A DNA stretch of 64,000 nt from Bdellovibrionales bacterium (lineage in GTDB: Bacteria > Bdellovibrionota > Bdellovibrionia > Bdellovibrionales > Bdellovibrionaceae). Location: contig JAFEAQ010000006.1 of NCBI GenBank assembly GCA_018266295.1, positions 62,001-126,000 on the forward strand. The letters are read 5' to 3'. The notes beneath the pieces are model-generated. The model was given only the letters and a program-made list of their open reading frames with translations. It was not told the DNA's origin and did no database searches. The first letter of the stretch is position 1. Every line of letters starts with the position of its first letter. A program made the position numbers and the translations under genes. Below are positions 9,957 through 19,478 of the stretch, in pieces.

Positions 9957-11404
9957 TACTTCGTCACTTCCCAGAAACTTCCCTCAGGCGTATCGCTAAC
10001 GGAAATTCCCATGTCAGTCAGTTTCTTGCGAAGCTCATCGGATTTGGCGAAGTCTTTATTCGCCCGAGCCTGAGATCGTTCTGCCACCACGGCATCGACA
10101 TCCGCGCGCTGGATACTCATTTTTTCCAGCAGCATATTGTCCAGCTTCAACAAGAAACTATCCGCAGGTTCCTGGAACATCGCCATGAGCTTGCCGACTT
10201 TGTGAACGAAATCAATAAAGCTCTGGGCCTTACCCAACACCGCTGCGTTTGCTTTAATCCCACGCTTTACTTGGTTGTTGAACTGGCGAACCACTTCAAA
10301 CAACGCCGCAACCGCATTCGGAGTGCCAAAGTCATCATTCAAGGCTTCAGTTACTTTAGTCCAAGCCTCTTGCGTGATCTTTTCAAAGCCCGCATCCGGC
10401 GTCGCCTTCTGCCCGGCAAGCAGACTTTCCGCCACCGCCATTGCAGAGTAAATGCGCGCCAAGTTTGAAACCGCGCGATCGACAGCATCGTCACTAAAAT
10501 CGCTTGTTGAACGATAGTGTACTGACAAAATCATCCATTTATAGATCTCAGAGTTATAACGCTCTAAGAACTCACGCATAGTGATGAAGTTTCCGAGGGA
10601 CTTCGACATTTTTTGATTGCCGAAATTCAACATGTGCCAGTGCATCCAGTACTTCACGTAATGTTTGCCTGTGCAACCTTCACTTTGAGCGATTTCATTT
10701 TCGTGATGCGGGAAGATCAAATCAGTCCCGCCGCCATGAATATCGATCTGATCACCAAAAACTTTTTCAACCATCGCCGAGCACTCAATGTGCCAGCCGG
10801 GACGCCCCGGCCCCCAAGATGACGACCAAGAAGGCTCCCCTGGCTTTGCCCCCTTCCATAGAGCGAAATCCATCGGGCTTTTCTTCTTTGGATCGATCTC
10901 AACACGTGCACCGGCTTGCAAATCCTCAACATTACGACCACTGAGCTTTCCGTAGGACGGAAACGCTTCGATCGAGTAAAGCACATCACCATCAGCAACG
11001 TAGGCTTTCTTATTTTCAATCAATCTAGTCACGATCGAGCGGATTTCATCCATGCTCTCGGTCACTTTTGGGTTGTGATCATGCGGACGCAAACCTAAAG
11101 AGGCAAAGTCCTTCTTGTATTCAACGATGTATTTTTCAGCAAGCGCCTGAGGATCCACACCTTGAGCGTTCGCCGCTTCGATAATCTTGTCATCAACGTC
11201 CGTAAAATTCAGAGCGTACTCGACTTTATAACCGAGGGCCTCGAGCCAGTTGCGAACCAGATTAAAGAACACAACCCCACGGAAATTTCCGACATGCAGG
11301 AAGTTATAAACCGTCGGTCCGCAGACGTAGATTTTCACTTTGCCCGGTTCAAGCGGCTCAAAGTTTTCTAACTTTCTGGACTCGGTGTTGTGTATACGAA
11401 GCAT
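9956..11404 (-). CDS. cysS: Cysteinyl-tRNA synthetase
   Basis: Charges tRNA-Cys with cysteine. Class I features are clear: zinc-ligand/active-site CGPTVYN near residue 28, HIGH-type FLHVGN near 35-40, WHIECSAM with the second zinc cysteine, HGGGTDLIFPHHENEIAQSE, and KMSKSLGN near 265. The C-terminal anticodon-binding region is complete (482 residues in all, a normal length). It starts four bases after gltX ends and is overlapped by the next gene by one base, so it is an internal gene of an operon combining two tRNA synthetases with two glycosyltransferases. Confidence 0.97.
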   Translation of the reverse strand: MLRIHNTESRKLENFEPLEPGKVKIYVCGPTVYNFLHVGNFRGVVFFNLVRNWLEALGYKVEYALNFTDVDDKIIEAANAQGVDPQALAEKYIVEYKKDFASLGLRPHDHNPKVTESMDEIRSIVTRLIENKKAYVADGDVLYSIEAFPSYGKLSGRNVEDLQAGARVEIDPKKKSPMDFALWKGAKPGEPSWSSSWGPGRPGWHIECSAMVEKVFGDQIDIHGGGTDLIFPHHENEIAQSEGCTGKHYVKYWMHWHMLNFGNQKMSKSLGNFITMREFLERYNSEIYKWMILSVHYRSTSDFSDDAVDRAVSNLARIYSAMAVAESLLAGQKATPDAGFEKITQEAWTKVTEALNDDFGTPNAVAALFEVVRQFNNQVKRGIKANAAVLGKAQSFIDFVHKVGKLMAMFQEPADSFLLKLDNMLLEKMSIQRADVDAVVAERSQARANKDFAKSDELRKKLTDMGISVSDTPEGSFWEVTK

Positions 11405-11408
11405 CTAG

Positions 11409-12878
11409 TTACCCAATCTTTGCCAAGACTTTATTTGCGCGATCCACCAACGAAGAGGTCTTAATCAGCGGCACGAGATCTTTCAATTCAGTTCCATGCG
11501 GCTGACCGATCACAGCAACACGAATCGGCTGGAACAAGTTCTTACCTTTCGCGTTGGCTTTTACCTTCACTTCGTCTTGGAGTTTCAAGAACTCGTCCCC
11601 CGTGAGATAGTCTTTGCCTGAGGCCTGAACCAAATCACGCCATGCAGTCAAAACAGCTTTTGTCGGCTCCCATGCCAAAGCTTCATCTGCTTCCGGCAAT
11701 ATCGCAAAGGATTTGTCACTGAGCGGTCTATAAAGCTCGATCGCATCGACAAGAGTTTCCATTTTCGGCTTAAACGCCGCTACAGACCTTTCCTGCCAAG
11801 CGGGATCATTCGGGAACTCCATGTGCTCGCGAGCCAGGAACGGTTGAATCTCTTTCCAGAGAGCCGCATCCGAAAGCGCGCGCAAGTGCATCGCGTTCAC
11901 CCATCTGAACTTCACACGGTTGAACACAGCACCGGCCGCCTGCAGGCGAGAAATATCAAAAGTACGAATCATGTCATCGACATCGAAGATCTCTTTACCT
12001 TCAGGATGCGACCAACCCAAAAGAGCAATGAAGTTTAAAACAGCCGAAGGCAAATAACCCTCTTGTTTCAATTGCCCGCAAGCCACCGCACCTTTACGTT
12101 TAGAAAGTTTTTGTCGGTCGTCATCGAGGATCAATGAAATGTGACCAAACTGCGGCGGCATCCACCCCATCGCTTCATAAATCATTAACTGTCGCAAAGT
12201 ATTTGGCAGATGTTCTTCCGCACGGAAGACATGACTCATCTCCATCAGATGATCATCGATCACACAGCAGAAGTTATAAACCGGCATCCCGCCCGAACGA
12301 AGAAGCACGAAATCCCCAACCATATCGGATGGGAATTTCACTTCGCCACGAACGAGGTCGTTAAAAATATAGTCTTTCTTAAGGTCACGGGTTTTAAAAC
12401 GAACAACGGCCTTACCACCTTCAGCGATTTTCTTCTGAGCTTGCTCAAGCGTCCAATCCTGATAAGGAGAGTTGATTTGCGGCGCACGTCCCGCTTTGAT
12501 CGCGGCTTCACGCTGTTCTTCAATCTCTGCATCGGTCATGAAGCAGTAGTAGGCTTTGCCGGCCTTCAAAAGTTTATCGGCAATTTCTTTGTAGATATGC
12601 TGACGTTCACTTTGCTTGTAAGGCCCGAGAGGTCCCATGTCTTTGAGTGTGACAGGATCAACGCCCTCTTTCCAAAGCAGGTTCAACCAAACCATATCAT
12701 CAACCACGCCGCGAAGAGATTCAGACGTGGAGCGGGCCTCGTCGGTATCTTCGATACGCAAAATAAAATCACCGCCATTTTTCTTGGCGAAGAGATAGTT
12801 GTAAAGTGCTGTACGAGCACCGCCAACGTGAAGATAACCTGTCGGAGAAGGAGCAAAGCGAACACGAACTTTAGACAT
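11409..12878 (-). CDS. gltX: Glutamyl-tRNA synthetase
   Basis: Charges tRNA-Glu (and possibly tRNA-Gln if a non-discriminating type; no gat genes are in the window to judge). The N-terminus has RFAPSPTGYLHVGGARTAL with the HIGH signature, and the KMSKS equivalent is KLSKRKG near residue 258. At 489 residues it is of usual length. An AGGGG lies about six bases before the ATG. The carD terminator hairpin lies only 22 bases upstream of this start, so gltX is either transcribed by read-through or from a promoter inside carD. Confidence 0.96.
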   Translation of the reverse strand: MSKVRVRFAPSPTGYLHVGGARTALYNYLFAKKNGGDFILRIEDTDEARSTSESLRGVVDDMVWLNLLWKEGVDPVTLKDMGPLGPYKQSERQHIYKEIADKLLKAGKAYYCFMTDAEIEEQREAAIKAGRAPQINSPYQDWTLEQAQKKIAEGGKAVVRFKTRDLKKDYIFNDLVRGEVKFPSDMVGDFVLLRSGGMPVYNFCCVIDDHLMEMSHVFRAEEHLPNTLRQLMIYEAMGWMPPQFGHISLILDDDRQKLSKRKGAVACGQLKQEGYLPSAVLNFIALLGWSHPEGKEIFDVDDMIRTFDISRLQAAGAVFNRVKFRWVNAMHLRALSDAALWKEIQPFLAREHMEFPNDPAWQERSVAAFKPKMETLVDAIELYRPLSDKSFAILPEADEALAWEPTKAVLTAWRDLVQASGKDYLTGDEFLKLQDEVKVKANAKGKNLFQPIRVAVIGQPHGTELKDLVPLIKTSSLVDRANKVLAKIG

Positions 12879-12899
12879 GATGAACCCCTGAAACGAAAA

Positions 12900-12923
12900 G
12901 AGCCCGGGTTTTATCCCGAGCTC
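12900..12923 (-). terminator. Intrinsic terminator after carD
   Basis: On the minus strand a nine-base stem (GAGCTCGGG / CCCGGGCTC, one G-U pair) with a six-base loop ATAAAA is followed by TTTTCGTTT. It lies between carD and gltX and should end carD transcription, or act as a partial attenuator for the gltX operon. Confidence 0.85.
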
Positions 12924-12966
12924 TCAATAATGTCTAATTTTACTAGAAAAATCAACGCCCTACGGC

Positions 12967-13461
12967 CTACGGAGCTACGCCGAAGATCGCTTTCACTTCT
13001 TCTTCTTTGAAAAGCTCTTCTTGGCTTGTCGCCAAAGTCAGCTCCTTCAGAAGCAAAGTACGCGCTGTATCGAGCATCTTACGCTCACCGAAACTCAACT
13101 CTTTATCAACTTTCAGCAAGAACAAGTCGCGCAAAACTTCCGCGATCTCAAAAACAGAACCTGTTTTAATCTTTTCCATGTATTCGCGATAACGACGATT
13201 CCAAGTTTGGTTGTCGATTTTAACGTCTGTTTCGCGTAGAATGCTAACGACACGGCCAGCTTCTTCTTTAGAGATGATCGGGCGAAGACCCACAGACTCC
13301 ACGTTGTCACGCGGGATCATGATCTTCATGCCTGTATCAAGAATCTGGATAGAATAAAAAGTCTGTTTGTTACCGAGGATCTCTTTTGTTTCAATCGCCG
13401 TGACTCTACCCACGCCGTGGCCTGGATAAACCGCATTGTCACCAACTTTAAAAGTCACCAT
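12967..13461 (-). CDS. carD: CarD/CdnL-family RNA polymerase-binding regulator
   Basis: The 164-residue protein begins FKVGDNAVYPGHGVGRV, the hallmark of the CarD N-terminal RNA polymerase beta-binding domain, followed by IPRDNVESVGLRPI and a helical DNA-contacting C-terminal domain (WNRRYREYMEKIKTGS, ELSFGERKMLDTARTLL). CarD/CdnL proteins stabilise open promoter complexes, especially at rRNA promoters. GGAGG lies about nine bases upstream of the start (AGGGAGGTCTTCCGATG). It is probably monocistronic, given the strong hairpin just after it. Confidence 0.93.
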   Translation of the reverse strand: MVTFKVGDNAVYPGHGVGRVTAIETKEILGNKQTFYSIQILDTGMKIMIPRDNVESVGLRPIISKEEAGRVVSILRETDVKIDNQTWNRRYREYMEKIKTGSVFEIAEVLRDLFLLKVDKELSFGERKMLDTARTLLLKELTLATSQEELFKEEEVKAIFGVAP

Positions 13462-13567
13462 CGGAAGACCTCCCTCTTTGGGCTCAAAACCACATTAGTT
13501 GCTAGCGATCCTACAGATTCCCCACCCATAGAAATGCCAACCACAAGACGAACTGAGAGCCTTGGAG

Positions 13568-13596
13568 TTTTTAACAAATTTGACACGAGTTATCAA
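13568..13596 (-). promoter_or_regulatory. Candidate carD promoter
   Basis: On the minus strand TTGATA and TAAAAA are separated by 17 bases, a weak sigma-70-like match about 100 bases upstream of the carD start. The -10 box is poor (four of six), so this is tentative. Confidence 0.3.
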
Positions 13597-13628
13597 ATGA
13601 AAGCCGGTTCGGCTGGAAAAAATACAAA

Positions 13629-13653
13629 AAGGCCTCGCTTTTGACGAGGCCTT
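13629..13653 (-). terminator. Intrinsic terminator after subtilase gene
   Basis: A perfect nine-base stem (AAGGCCTCG / CGAGGCCTT) with a seven-base loop is followed on the minus strand by TTT and a T-rich stretch. It lies 28 bases after the protease stop. Confidence 0.87.
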
Positions 13654-13680
13654 CCATAAGTAATTTCAATAACTTACAGC

Positions 13681-15798
13681 TTACATCTCACGCGCTGTAT
13701 AAACCAGAGCGTAGGGCTGTTTCCCGTTTTTACCTTGAGGCACTTTCGCACCAGACACTGTCAACGTGTAAGTACCTGCTGGCAGGTTCGAAAGCTCGAT
13801 GACTTCATTGTTGTTCACGTGATCGTTCTTGTTCACGTTTTGACCGTTCCCAGTCAAAGTCAAATCAAGGTCGTTCACCAAAGCCACCGCTGCATCCGGA
13901 GAAGCGGGAGCATCTGTATAAACCAAGTTTGCCAAGATAGAGCCCGGAGCCGAGAGCGTTACAGTCACACTGACTTGCTCCCCTTGACCCACGCCCGTTC
14001 TATTATCAACGAACTGAGTTTTGTTCGTGAGGTTTGCAACGTTTGAAACATCCGTGCGGCCGTAACCTTCATCAGAATTTGGACGACGTGTGATCAATTC
14101 TTGACCGCGAGCTGCACCGACTTCGCCGTATTGGCCAGGGTACATATCAACTGCTGTGTGAAGCAAAGTTGCTTTCAACAACGCCGCTGATGGACTTGCG
14201 ATTTGGAATTTTTCTTGAAGCACTTGGCGAGTCACTGCTGCAGCACCAGCCACCAAAGGCGTCGCCATGGAAGTACCGCCAGAGTATGCGTAGTCCGCAT
14301 TGTAAGCACCCCAAAGATCACTAGCACCGGCAACGTGAGAACGGTTGCTCAAAATGTTTGTACCTGGAGCCACGATTTCAGGCTTCGTACGGCCATCCAA
14401 CGTAGGACCACGAGAAGAGAACATCGCCACACCGTTGATATTGTCAGAAATGTACGAGCTGTAGATCGGCTCTGCGCTCCACTCGTCAGCAGCCGCGCGC
14501 AATTTGCTGATAGGAACTTGGATACCACCCGTGCTGAGCAGATTTTCAGAAGCACCTACAGTCAAAGCGTTCTTCGCTGTGCCTGGAGAAGAGATCGAAC
14601 CCGAATCGATACGGCCGTCTTTGTTTTTATCAACACCGCTGTTACCCGCTGCGAATACGATCAACATATCAGGATTGTTGAACATGAAATCGTCGACGCT
14701 GGAAGCGTAGTTGTCGTAAGCACCGAAGTTACGAGCCGCACCCCAAGAGTTAGAGTGAACGCGCGCACCGTCTGCATACGCTTTAGAGAACAAGTCTTGG
14801 ATCTTAGATGGAACCGTGAGGTTCTTCATCATCGGAGACCACATCCCCTCAGGAATGAAAGTCGCTGCGTAAGCGCCCCCATGAATTTTACCACCAGAAG
14901 CCGTTCCGCGACCAAGGATAGAACCCGCTACGTGAGTTCCGTGTCCCATTGGATCATCCCAACCTTTAGAGAAAAGACCGAAGATGTAACCTTTAACAAC
15001 GGCACCTTGGAAATCCGGAGATAAGTTGCCTTCACCGTTATCAAGACCTGTATCAGCCATTGAAACGATTTGATTGCGACCTGTGTAACCCATCGCCCAA
15101 GCAGCGTCGAAGTTCATCACTTTCGTGCCAGTTTCATAACCATTGATATCAGAGTAGTCGCCAGCACCTTGAGGAGCTGTCACGCCACTTTGATCGTCAA
15201 AAGTCATGTGCATTGGTTTCATGTCGACGTAAGGTTGAACGTGTTCAACACCTGTGATGGCTGCAACATTACGAACCATCGCACGCGGCACAACTGCGAC
15301 GATGGATTTACCGTCAGCAACATGAACTGTTGATTGCGGCAAGTTTCTGATCGCCAAAGCGATGTCTTTTGTTTCAGTCGCTTTGAATGTTTTTACCAAA
15401 ACGGCTGTTTGTTCTTCTTTATTAAAGATCGAAGCTGGATCGAAGTTAGTGCTGATTTTGTATTCAGGTTTGAATGGCAAAACAGCTTCAACATTTGCGT
15501 GGCTACGCCATTGTTGAATTTTCGCGCTGGAAGCACGAACCATCAAAGCATCATCAGGAAGATAACCGAAGATTTCAGCACCGATGGCTTTCAACTCCGC
15601 TTTGTCTTTTTCTGTGATGGCGTTTTTAAACTGAACGATCAAATCTTGTGACGCTGGAGTGTTCATTTGAGCACTCAAAAGGCTCTCCGCGCGTTTCGTT
15701 TCGAAAGTTCCTGCGTTCAAGCGCAGCATCGTGCCCGCTTGCGCTGTCATTGCTGACAAAGACGCTGCTACTAGGATGTACTTTGAAAGTGTGTTCAC
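13681..15798 (-). CDS. Secreted subtilisin-like serine protease (S8)
   Basis: A 705-residue exported protease. A signal peptide (about residues 1-21, ending AQA) is followed by an I9-like propeptide (near 50-110) and the S8 catalytic domain with Asp249 in SMADTGLDNG, His286 in GHGTHVAGS, the oxyanion asparagine in FAAGNSG and Ser510 in GGTSMATPLVAG. A large insertion between His and Ser and a C-terminal beta-sandwich (VSVTVTLSAPGSILANLVY to the end) resemble kumamolisin/PC-P-domain-type tails. The start is GTG preceded by GGGGAGGGGA. A predator would use such an enzyme on prey protein, but that role is inferred. Followed by its own terminator. Confidence 0.92.
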   Translation of the reverse strand: MNTLSKYILVAASLSAMTAQAGTMLRLNAGTFETKRAESLLSAQMNTPASQDLIVQFKNAITEKDKAELKAIGAEIFGYLPDDALMVRASSAKIQQWRSHANVEAVLPFKPEYKISTNFDPASIFNKEEQTAVLVKTFKATETKDIALAIRNLPQSTVHVADGKSIVAVVPRAMVRNVAAITGVEHVQPYVDMKPMHMTFDDQSGVTAPQGAGDYSDINGYETGTKVMNFDAAWAMGYTGRNQIVSMADTGLDNGEGNLSPDFQGAVVKGYIFGLFSKGWDDPMGHGTHVAGSILGRGTASGGKIHGGAYAATFIPEGMWSPMMKNLTVPSKIQDLFSKAYADGARVHSNSWGAARNFGAYDNYASSVDDFMFNNPDMLIVFAAGNSGVDKNKDGRIDSGSISSPGTAKNALTVGASENLLSTGGIQVPISKLRAAADEWSAEPIYSSYISDNINGVAMFSSRGPTLDGRTKPEIVAPGTNILSNRSHVAGASDLWGAYNADYAYSGGTSMATPLVAGAAAVTRQVLQEKFQIASPSAALLKATLLHTAVDMYPGQYGEVGAARGQELITRRPNSDEGYGRTDVSNVANLTNKTQFVDNRTGVGQGEQVSVTVTLSAPGSILANLVYTDAPASPDAAVALVNDLDLTLTGNGQNVNKNDHVNNNEVIELSNLPAGTYTLTVSGAKVPQGKNGKQPYALVYTAREM

Positions 15799-15877
15799 TT
15801 TCCCCTCCCCCTTGGATGTTTGGGAAAATCAGATCACGCAGTCGAACAAGTGTATATTAAAAAGATGGAAGGTTACG

Positions 15878-17971
15878 CTATGCGATGCCAGCAAGAGCAG
15901 CGGGGCCATGGGTTTTTGTCAGTTCTTCACGCAAAGCTTGGTTCTCGGCAAACTTTAACTGCGCATCTTTACGAAGCACTTCAAATGCGGCTTCACGGGC
16001 TTCTTGCAAGATCGAGATATCGCGAACCAGGTTCGCCATTTTAAACCCAGGCAATCCCGACTGACGAGTGCCCATAAATTCACCAGGTCCGCGCATTTCT
16101 AAATCGAATTCGGCAATTTTAAATCCATCCGTCGTGCGCTCCATGAACTCGGTGCGCTGCTTTGCTTCTTCAGACACTGCGTAGCCCATAATAAGGATGC
16201 AATAACTTTTGTGTGCCCCCCGCCCGACACGGCCGCGCAACTGATGGAGCTGCGACAGACCAAAGCGTTCGGCATGTTCAATGATCATAATGTTGGCATT
16301 TGGAACATCGACACCGACTTCGATCACTGTGGTTGAAACTAAAACCTGCAACTCGCCAGCGCGGAAACGATCCATGACGTCGTCTTTTTCCTGCGGCTTC
16401 ATTTTACCATGCAAAAGACCTAAGCGAAGCTTCGGGAACATCTGTTGAAGCTTTTCAAATTCGCTGATGGCATCCTTGAGGTCGATTTTCTCGCTCTCTG
16501 CCACGAGTGGATAAACGATATAGGCCTGACGACCTTTTTCAATTTGTTCGACCATGAACTGCAGGGCTGCTGATTTTTTATTATCAAAAACCACGCGGGT
16601 TTGAATCGGACTGCGACCCGGCGGCATCTCATCTATAATAGAGACATCCAAATCCCCATAAACCGTCATCGCCAAAGTTCGCGGGATCGGGGTCGCGGTC
16701 ATCACCAAGAAATGCGGTGAGCGGCCTTTGTTTTTCAAAATGCCTCTTTGTTCAACACCAAAGCGATGCTGTTCATCGATGATCACAAGTGCCAGGGATT
16801 TGAAAACCACTTCGTCTTCAATCAAAGCATGGGTCCCGATAAGGAAGTCAATCTCACCATCTGCCAAGTTTTGCAGCAACTCTTTACGTTCAGAGGTTTT
16901 AGTTTTTCCGGTGAGCATCCCCAGCTTCAACCCCAGTGGAGTCAGCAGTTTTTGTGCATTTTTAAAATGCTGTTCAGCGAGAATCTCCGTGGGCGCCATC
17001 AAACAGCTTTGCATGCCGCTTTCTGCAGCAAAAATCGCCGCCATGAAACTCACCAAAGTTTTTCCCGAGCCCACGTCCCCTTGAACCATTCGGTGCATTG
17101 GTGTTGGTTTTTCGAGATCGGCTTTGATTTCCTGAAAGGCTTTTTTCTGGGCATTTGTCAGCTCAAACGGCAGAGATTTTTGCAACGCCGTGATTTTTGC
17201 CCCATCACTGTGCAATGCCACTCCTTGCTCTTTTTTAAAGCCGGTTTTTTTCGATGCGAGGAATAGCTCCAACCAGAAAAACTCCTCGAAAATAATCCGC
17301 CGATGCGCCGGCGTTTTGAGTTCTGCATAAGCCGTACCTAAACTCGGGTCCGGATTGTGGATGAGGTTCAATGCTTTTCGGCGCGAGATCAGTCCATACT
17401 TTTGCACAATCCACGGCGGCAACAATTCCGCCGGCCAGTTTTCATCAGGAATTTGCTGAAGCGAGGCCTTAATAAAACGATGAATTTTCGAAGTCCCGAA
17501 GCCTTCGATCTCGGTATAGAGCGGAATCAGCGCATCCCCGGTTTCTTCTTCGGGATCTACATCACGAATGTCCGGATGATGGAATTCTGCGCGGCCGCGG
17601 TAATCAGTAACTTTGCCAACGACTCGGACTTCTTTGAAGGGCGTGAAGCGCTCAAAATACCCTTTGTAAGGAACGCGGAAAAACTTGCACTTGATTTGCC
17701 CTGAAGAATCACGAACCACCACATCATACATTTTTCTGTGGGACTTTCCCATGTTGATACTGGAAACAGAAACGACTTGAGCCTTCACGCTCACAATGTC
17801 CCCGACTTTGAGGCTGGCAATATTACGAGCCGCACGCTGATCTTCATACGCGCGTGGATAAAATTCCAAAAGTTCGCCCACAGTACGGATACCGTGTCTC
17901 GAAAAGAGTGAAGCCAGTTTGGGACCGACTCCCTTGAGGTACTGTAATGAGGTGTCTAGACGAAGGGCCAT
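15878..17971 (-). CDS. recG: ATP-dependent DNA helicase RecG
   Basis: RecG remodels stalled replication forks and Holliday junctions. Motifs in order: the wedge/OB domain (GDIVSVKAQVVSV), helicase motif I GDVGSGKT, motif II IIDEQHRFGVEQR, motif III MTATPIPRTLAMTVYGD, VSTTVIEVGVDVPNA, and motif VI QLRGRVGRG, then the RecG C-terminus with FMGTRQSGLPGF. I prefer ATG 17971 (MALRLDTSLQYLKGVGP), giving 697 residues; an in-frame ATG at 18016 would add 15 residues and run into the divergent gene's leader. Divergent from the HD-GYP gene. Confidence 0.95.
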   Translation of the reverse strand: MALRLDTSLQYLKGVGPKLASLFSRHGIRTVGELLEFYPRAYEDQRAARNIASLKVGDIVSVKAQVVSVSSINMGKSHRKMYDVVVRDSSGQIKCKFFRVPYKGYFERFTPFKEVRVVGKVTDYRGRAEFHHPDIRDVDPEEETGDALIPLYTEIEGFGTSKIHRFIKASLQQIPDENWPAELLPPWIVQKYGLISRRKALNLIHNPDPSLGTAYAELKTPAHRRIIFEEFFWLELFLASKKTGFKKEQGVALHSDGAKITALQKSLPFELTNAQKKAFQEIKADLEKPTPMHRMVQGDVGSGKTLVSFMAAIFAAESGMQSCLMAPTEILAEQHFKNAQKLLTPLGLKLGMLTGKTKTSERKELLQNLADGEIDFLIGTHALIEDEVVFKSLALVIIDEQHRFGVEQRGILKNKGRSPHFLVMTATPIPRTLAMTVYGDLDVSIIDEMPPGRSPIQTRVVFDNKKSAALQFMVEQIEKGRQAYIVYPLVAESEKIDLKDAISEFEKLQQMFPKLRLGLLHGKMKPQEKDDVMDRFRAGELQVLVSTTVIEVGVDVPNANIMIIEHAERFGLSQLHQLRGRVGRGAHKSYCILIMGYAVSEEAKQRTEFMERTTDGFKIAEFDLEMRGPGEFMGTRQSGLPGFKMANLVRDISILQEAREAAFEVLRKDAQLKFAENQALREELTKTHGPAALAGIA

Positions 17972-18030
17972 GTTGATCAAATTTCCATCTTTTGATTTTC
18001 GAGTCAATAATTCCATGGAATAATAGAGAC

Positions 18031-18978
18031 ATGCAGCAGGAAGCTTATTTTAGAATACGTCTCAGTACGATCCGTCCATCGAAAGCGACGTCTTTCGATA
18101 TCTTCATTCATATCAACGGCCAAATGGTTCACTATTTGAAGGCCGGAGATAAACTCTCAGAACTTAAAATTGAATCTCTGCACAACAAAGACACAGGCAA
18201 CTCTTTCTTCGTTCCTACTGCGCAAAAAGAAGCTTATCGTGACTGGGTGAAAGAGGAAATGAATTCAGACGATCTAAATCCGTTTGAAAAGTCAAAAATC
18301 CTGCGCGAGTCGTCGGTGGCTCTGATGGAAGATCTGTTTGAAAATCCTGACGTGAATACAGCCTTGGACGAATCTCGTCCCATCATCAAAAACTTCATCG
18401 ACTTCATGGAGAGCGCGCCCGAGGCGATGGGCTACATGATCAGCCTTTCGGGCCATGACTTCTACACTTACAATCACTCTTTGGACGTGAGTATTTACTC
18501 TCTGGGACTCGGCACAGCGCTGACCTTCAACAAAACCGATCTCGAAGAACTTGGCGTGGGCTCGTTGTTTCATGACATCGGCAAGCGCAATGTCAGCCTC
18601 GATATTTTGTGCAAAAAAGGCGGTTTGGACGACGCAGAATGGGAGCAAATGAAGCGTCACCCTCAATACGGCCTGATGATTCTCAATCAAAACCCCAACA
18701 TCAGCGATGCCATTAAGGCGGCCTGCTTTGAGCATCACGAAAGCTTCGCCGGAAATGGATATCCACAAGGGATTTCTGGACAAGAAATTCACCCTTTCGC
18801 ACGCATTGTCGCCATCACGGATACCTATGATGCCATGACAACTCAGCGTTCCTACAACGTGCCTCTAAAGCCTTTCGATGCCGTCACCATGATGAAAGAA
18901 AAGCTCGCCGGCCGTTATGATCCTGAGTTCTTAAAGGCAATGTATTCCGTGTTGTTTAAACTTAGCAAAGCGGCCTAA
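18031..18978 (+). CDS. HD-GYP domain cyclic-di-GMP phosphodiesterase
   Basis: The C-terminal half is an HD-GYP domain: YNHSLDVSIYSLGLG, the metal-binding HDIGK (His181-Asp182), RHPQYGLMIL, HHESFAGNGYPQG with the GYP triad, and IVAITDTYDAMTTQR. These match proteins that hydrolyse cyclic di-GMP to GMP. The N-terminal 130 residues form a short separate domain without receiver or GAF motifs that I recognise. At 315 residues it is soluble, with no signal peptide. I chose ATG 18031 (MQQEAYF); an in-frame codon at 17992 lies inside the recG leader. Likely regulates a lifestyle or motility switch. Confidence 0.9.
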   Translation: MQQEAYFRIRLSTIRPSKATSFDIFIHINGQMVHYLKAGDKLSELKIESLHNKDTGNSFFVPTAQKEAYRDWVKEEMNSDDLNPFEKSKILRESSVALMEDLFENPDVNTALDESRPIIKNFIDFMESAPEAMGYMISLSGHDFYTYNHSLDVSIYSLGLGTALTFNKTDLEELGVGSLFHDIGKRNVSLDILCKKGGLDDAEWEQMKRHPQYGLMILNQNPNISDAIKAACFEHHESFAGNGYPQGISGQEIHPFARIVAITDTYDAMTTQRSYNVPLKPFDAVTMMKEKLAGRYDPEFLKAMYSVLFKLSKAA

Positions 18979-19007
18979 ATGTAGACTGCTTTTTGTTCGG
19001 GGTTCCT

Positions 19008-19478
19008 ATGTTTCAGCTCATCTTGAAAACTCATCTCGCATTTTTACTGATTCCCCTTTTGACTTTGGCGCTTGAACCAACAAACCCGAGTGGACTCTGC
19101 GATCGCTTCCTCGGCGATAAAGACAAAGCTCAGTGCATGCTGAAAACCACGAAAGACCCTCTGGATTGGTACGCTTCGTCTGCGTGTGCCCTTCAACAAG
19201 AGGACAAGAACTTTATGAGCTGCCTTGATGAGATCAAGGGGGCGACGTTTAACCCTGAGGCGCTAGAGCTCTGTGCGAAGTCGACCGACATCTCTGATGA
19301 GTCCCGTATTAGCTGCATTAAAAAGATTAAAAACAAAGACTACTCTCGCGCCCAAATAAAGAAATGCGCTGATAGTGGCGAGCTTTCCAATATGGAGAGC
19401 TGCTTGTTTAATTCGGGTCGCACACCCGCAAGCAACGCGCCGGCACCGGGCTTCCAAGCGCTCGAAATCAAGAAATAG
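19008..19478 (+). CDS. Secreted cysteine-repeat protein, unknown
   Basis: A 156-residue exported protein: signal peptide (about residues 1-22) then eight cysteines arranged as four pairs, each Cys-x11-13-Cys (for example CDRFLGDKDKAQC and CADSGELSNMESC). The spacing suggests four short helical hairpins, each closed by a disulphide. I do not recognise the family. It starts 29 bases after the HD-GYP gene (ATG 19008, GGGG six bases upstream; a TTG at 18993 is less likely), so it may be cotranscribed with it. Confidence 0.72.
   Translation: MFQLILKTHLAFLLIPLLTLALEPTNPSGLCDRFLGDKDKAQCMLKTTKDPLDWYASSACALQQEDKNFMSCLDEIKGATFNPEALELCAKSTDISDESRISCIKKIKNKDYSRAQIKKCADSGELSNMESCLFNSGRTPASNAPAPGFQALEIKK

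Noticed and set aside
14203..15024. 273-codon open frame on plus strand inside the subtilase gene
   Set aside because: It is antisense to well-supported protease motifs, has low hydrophobic patterning and no ribosome site.
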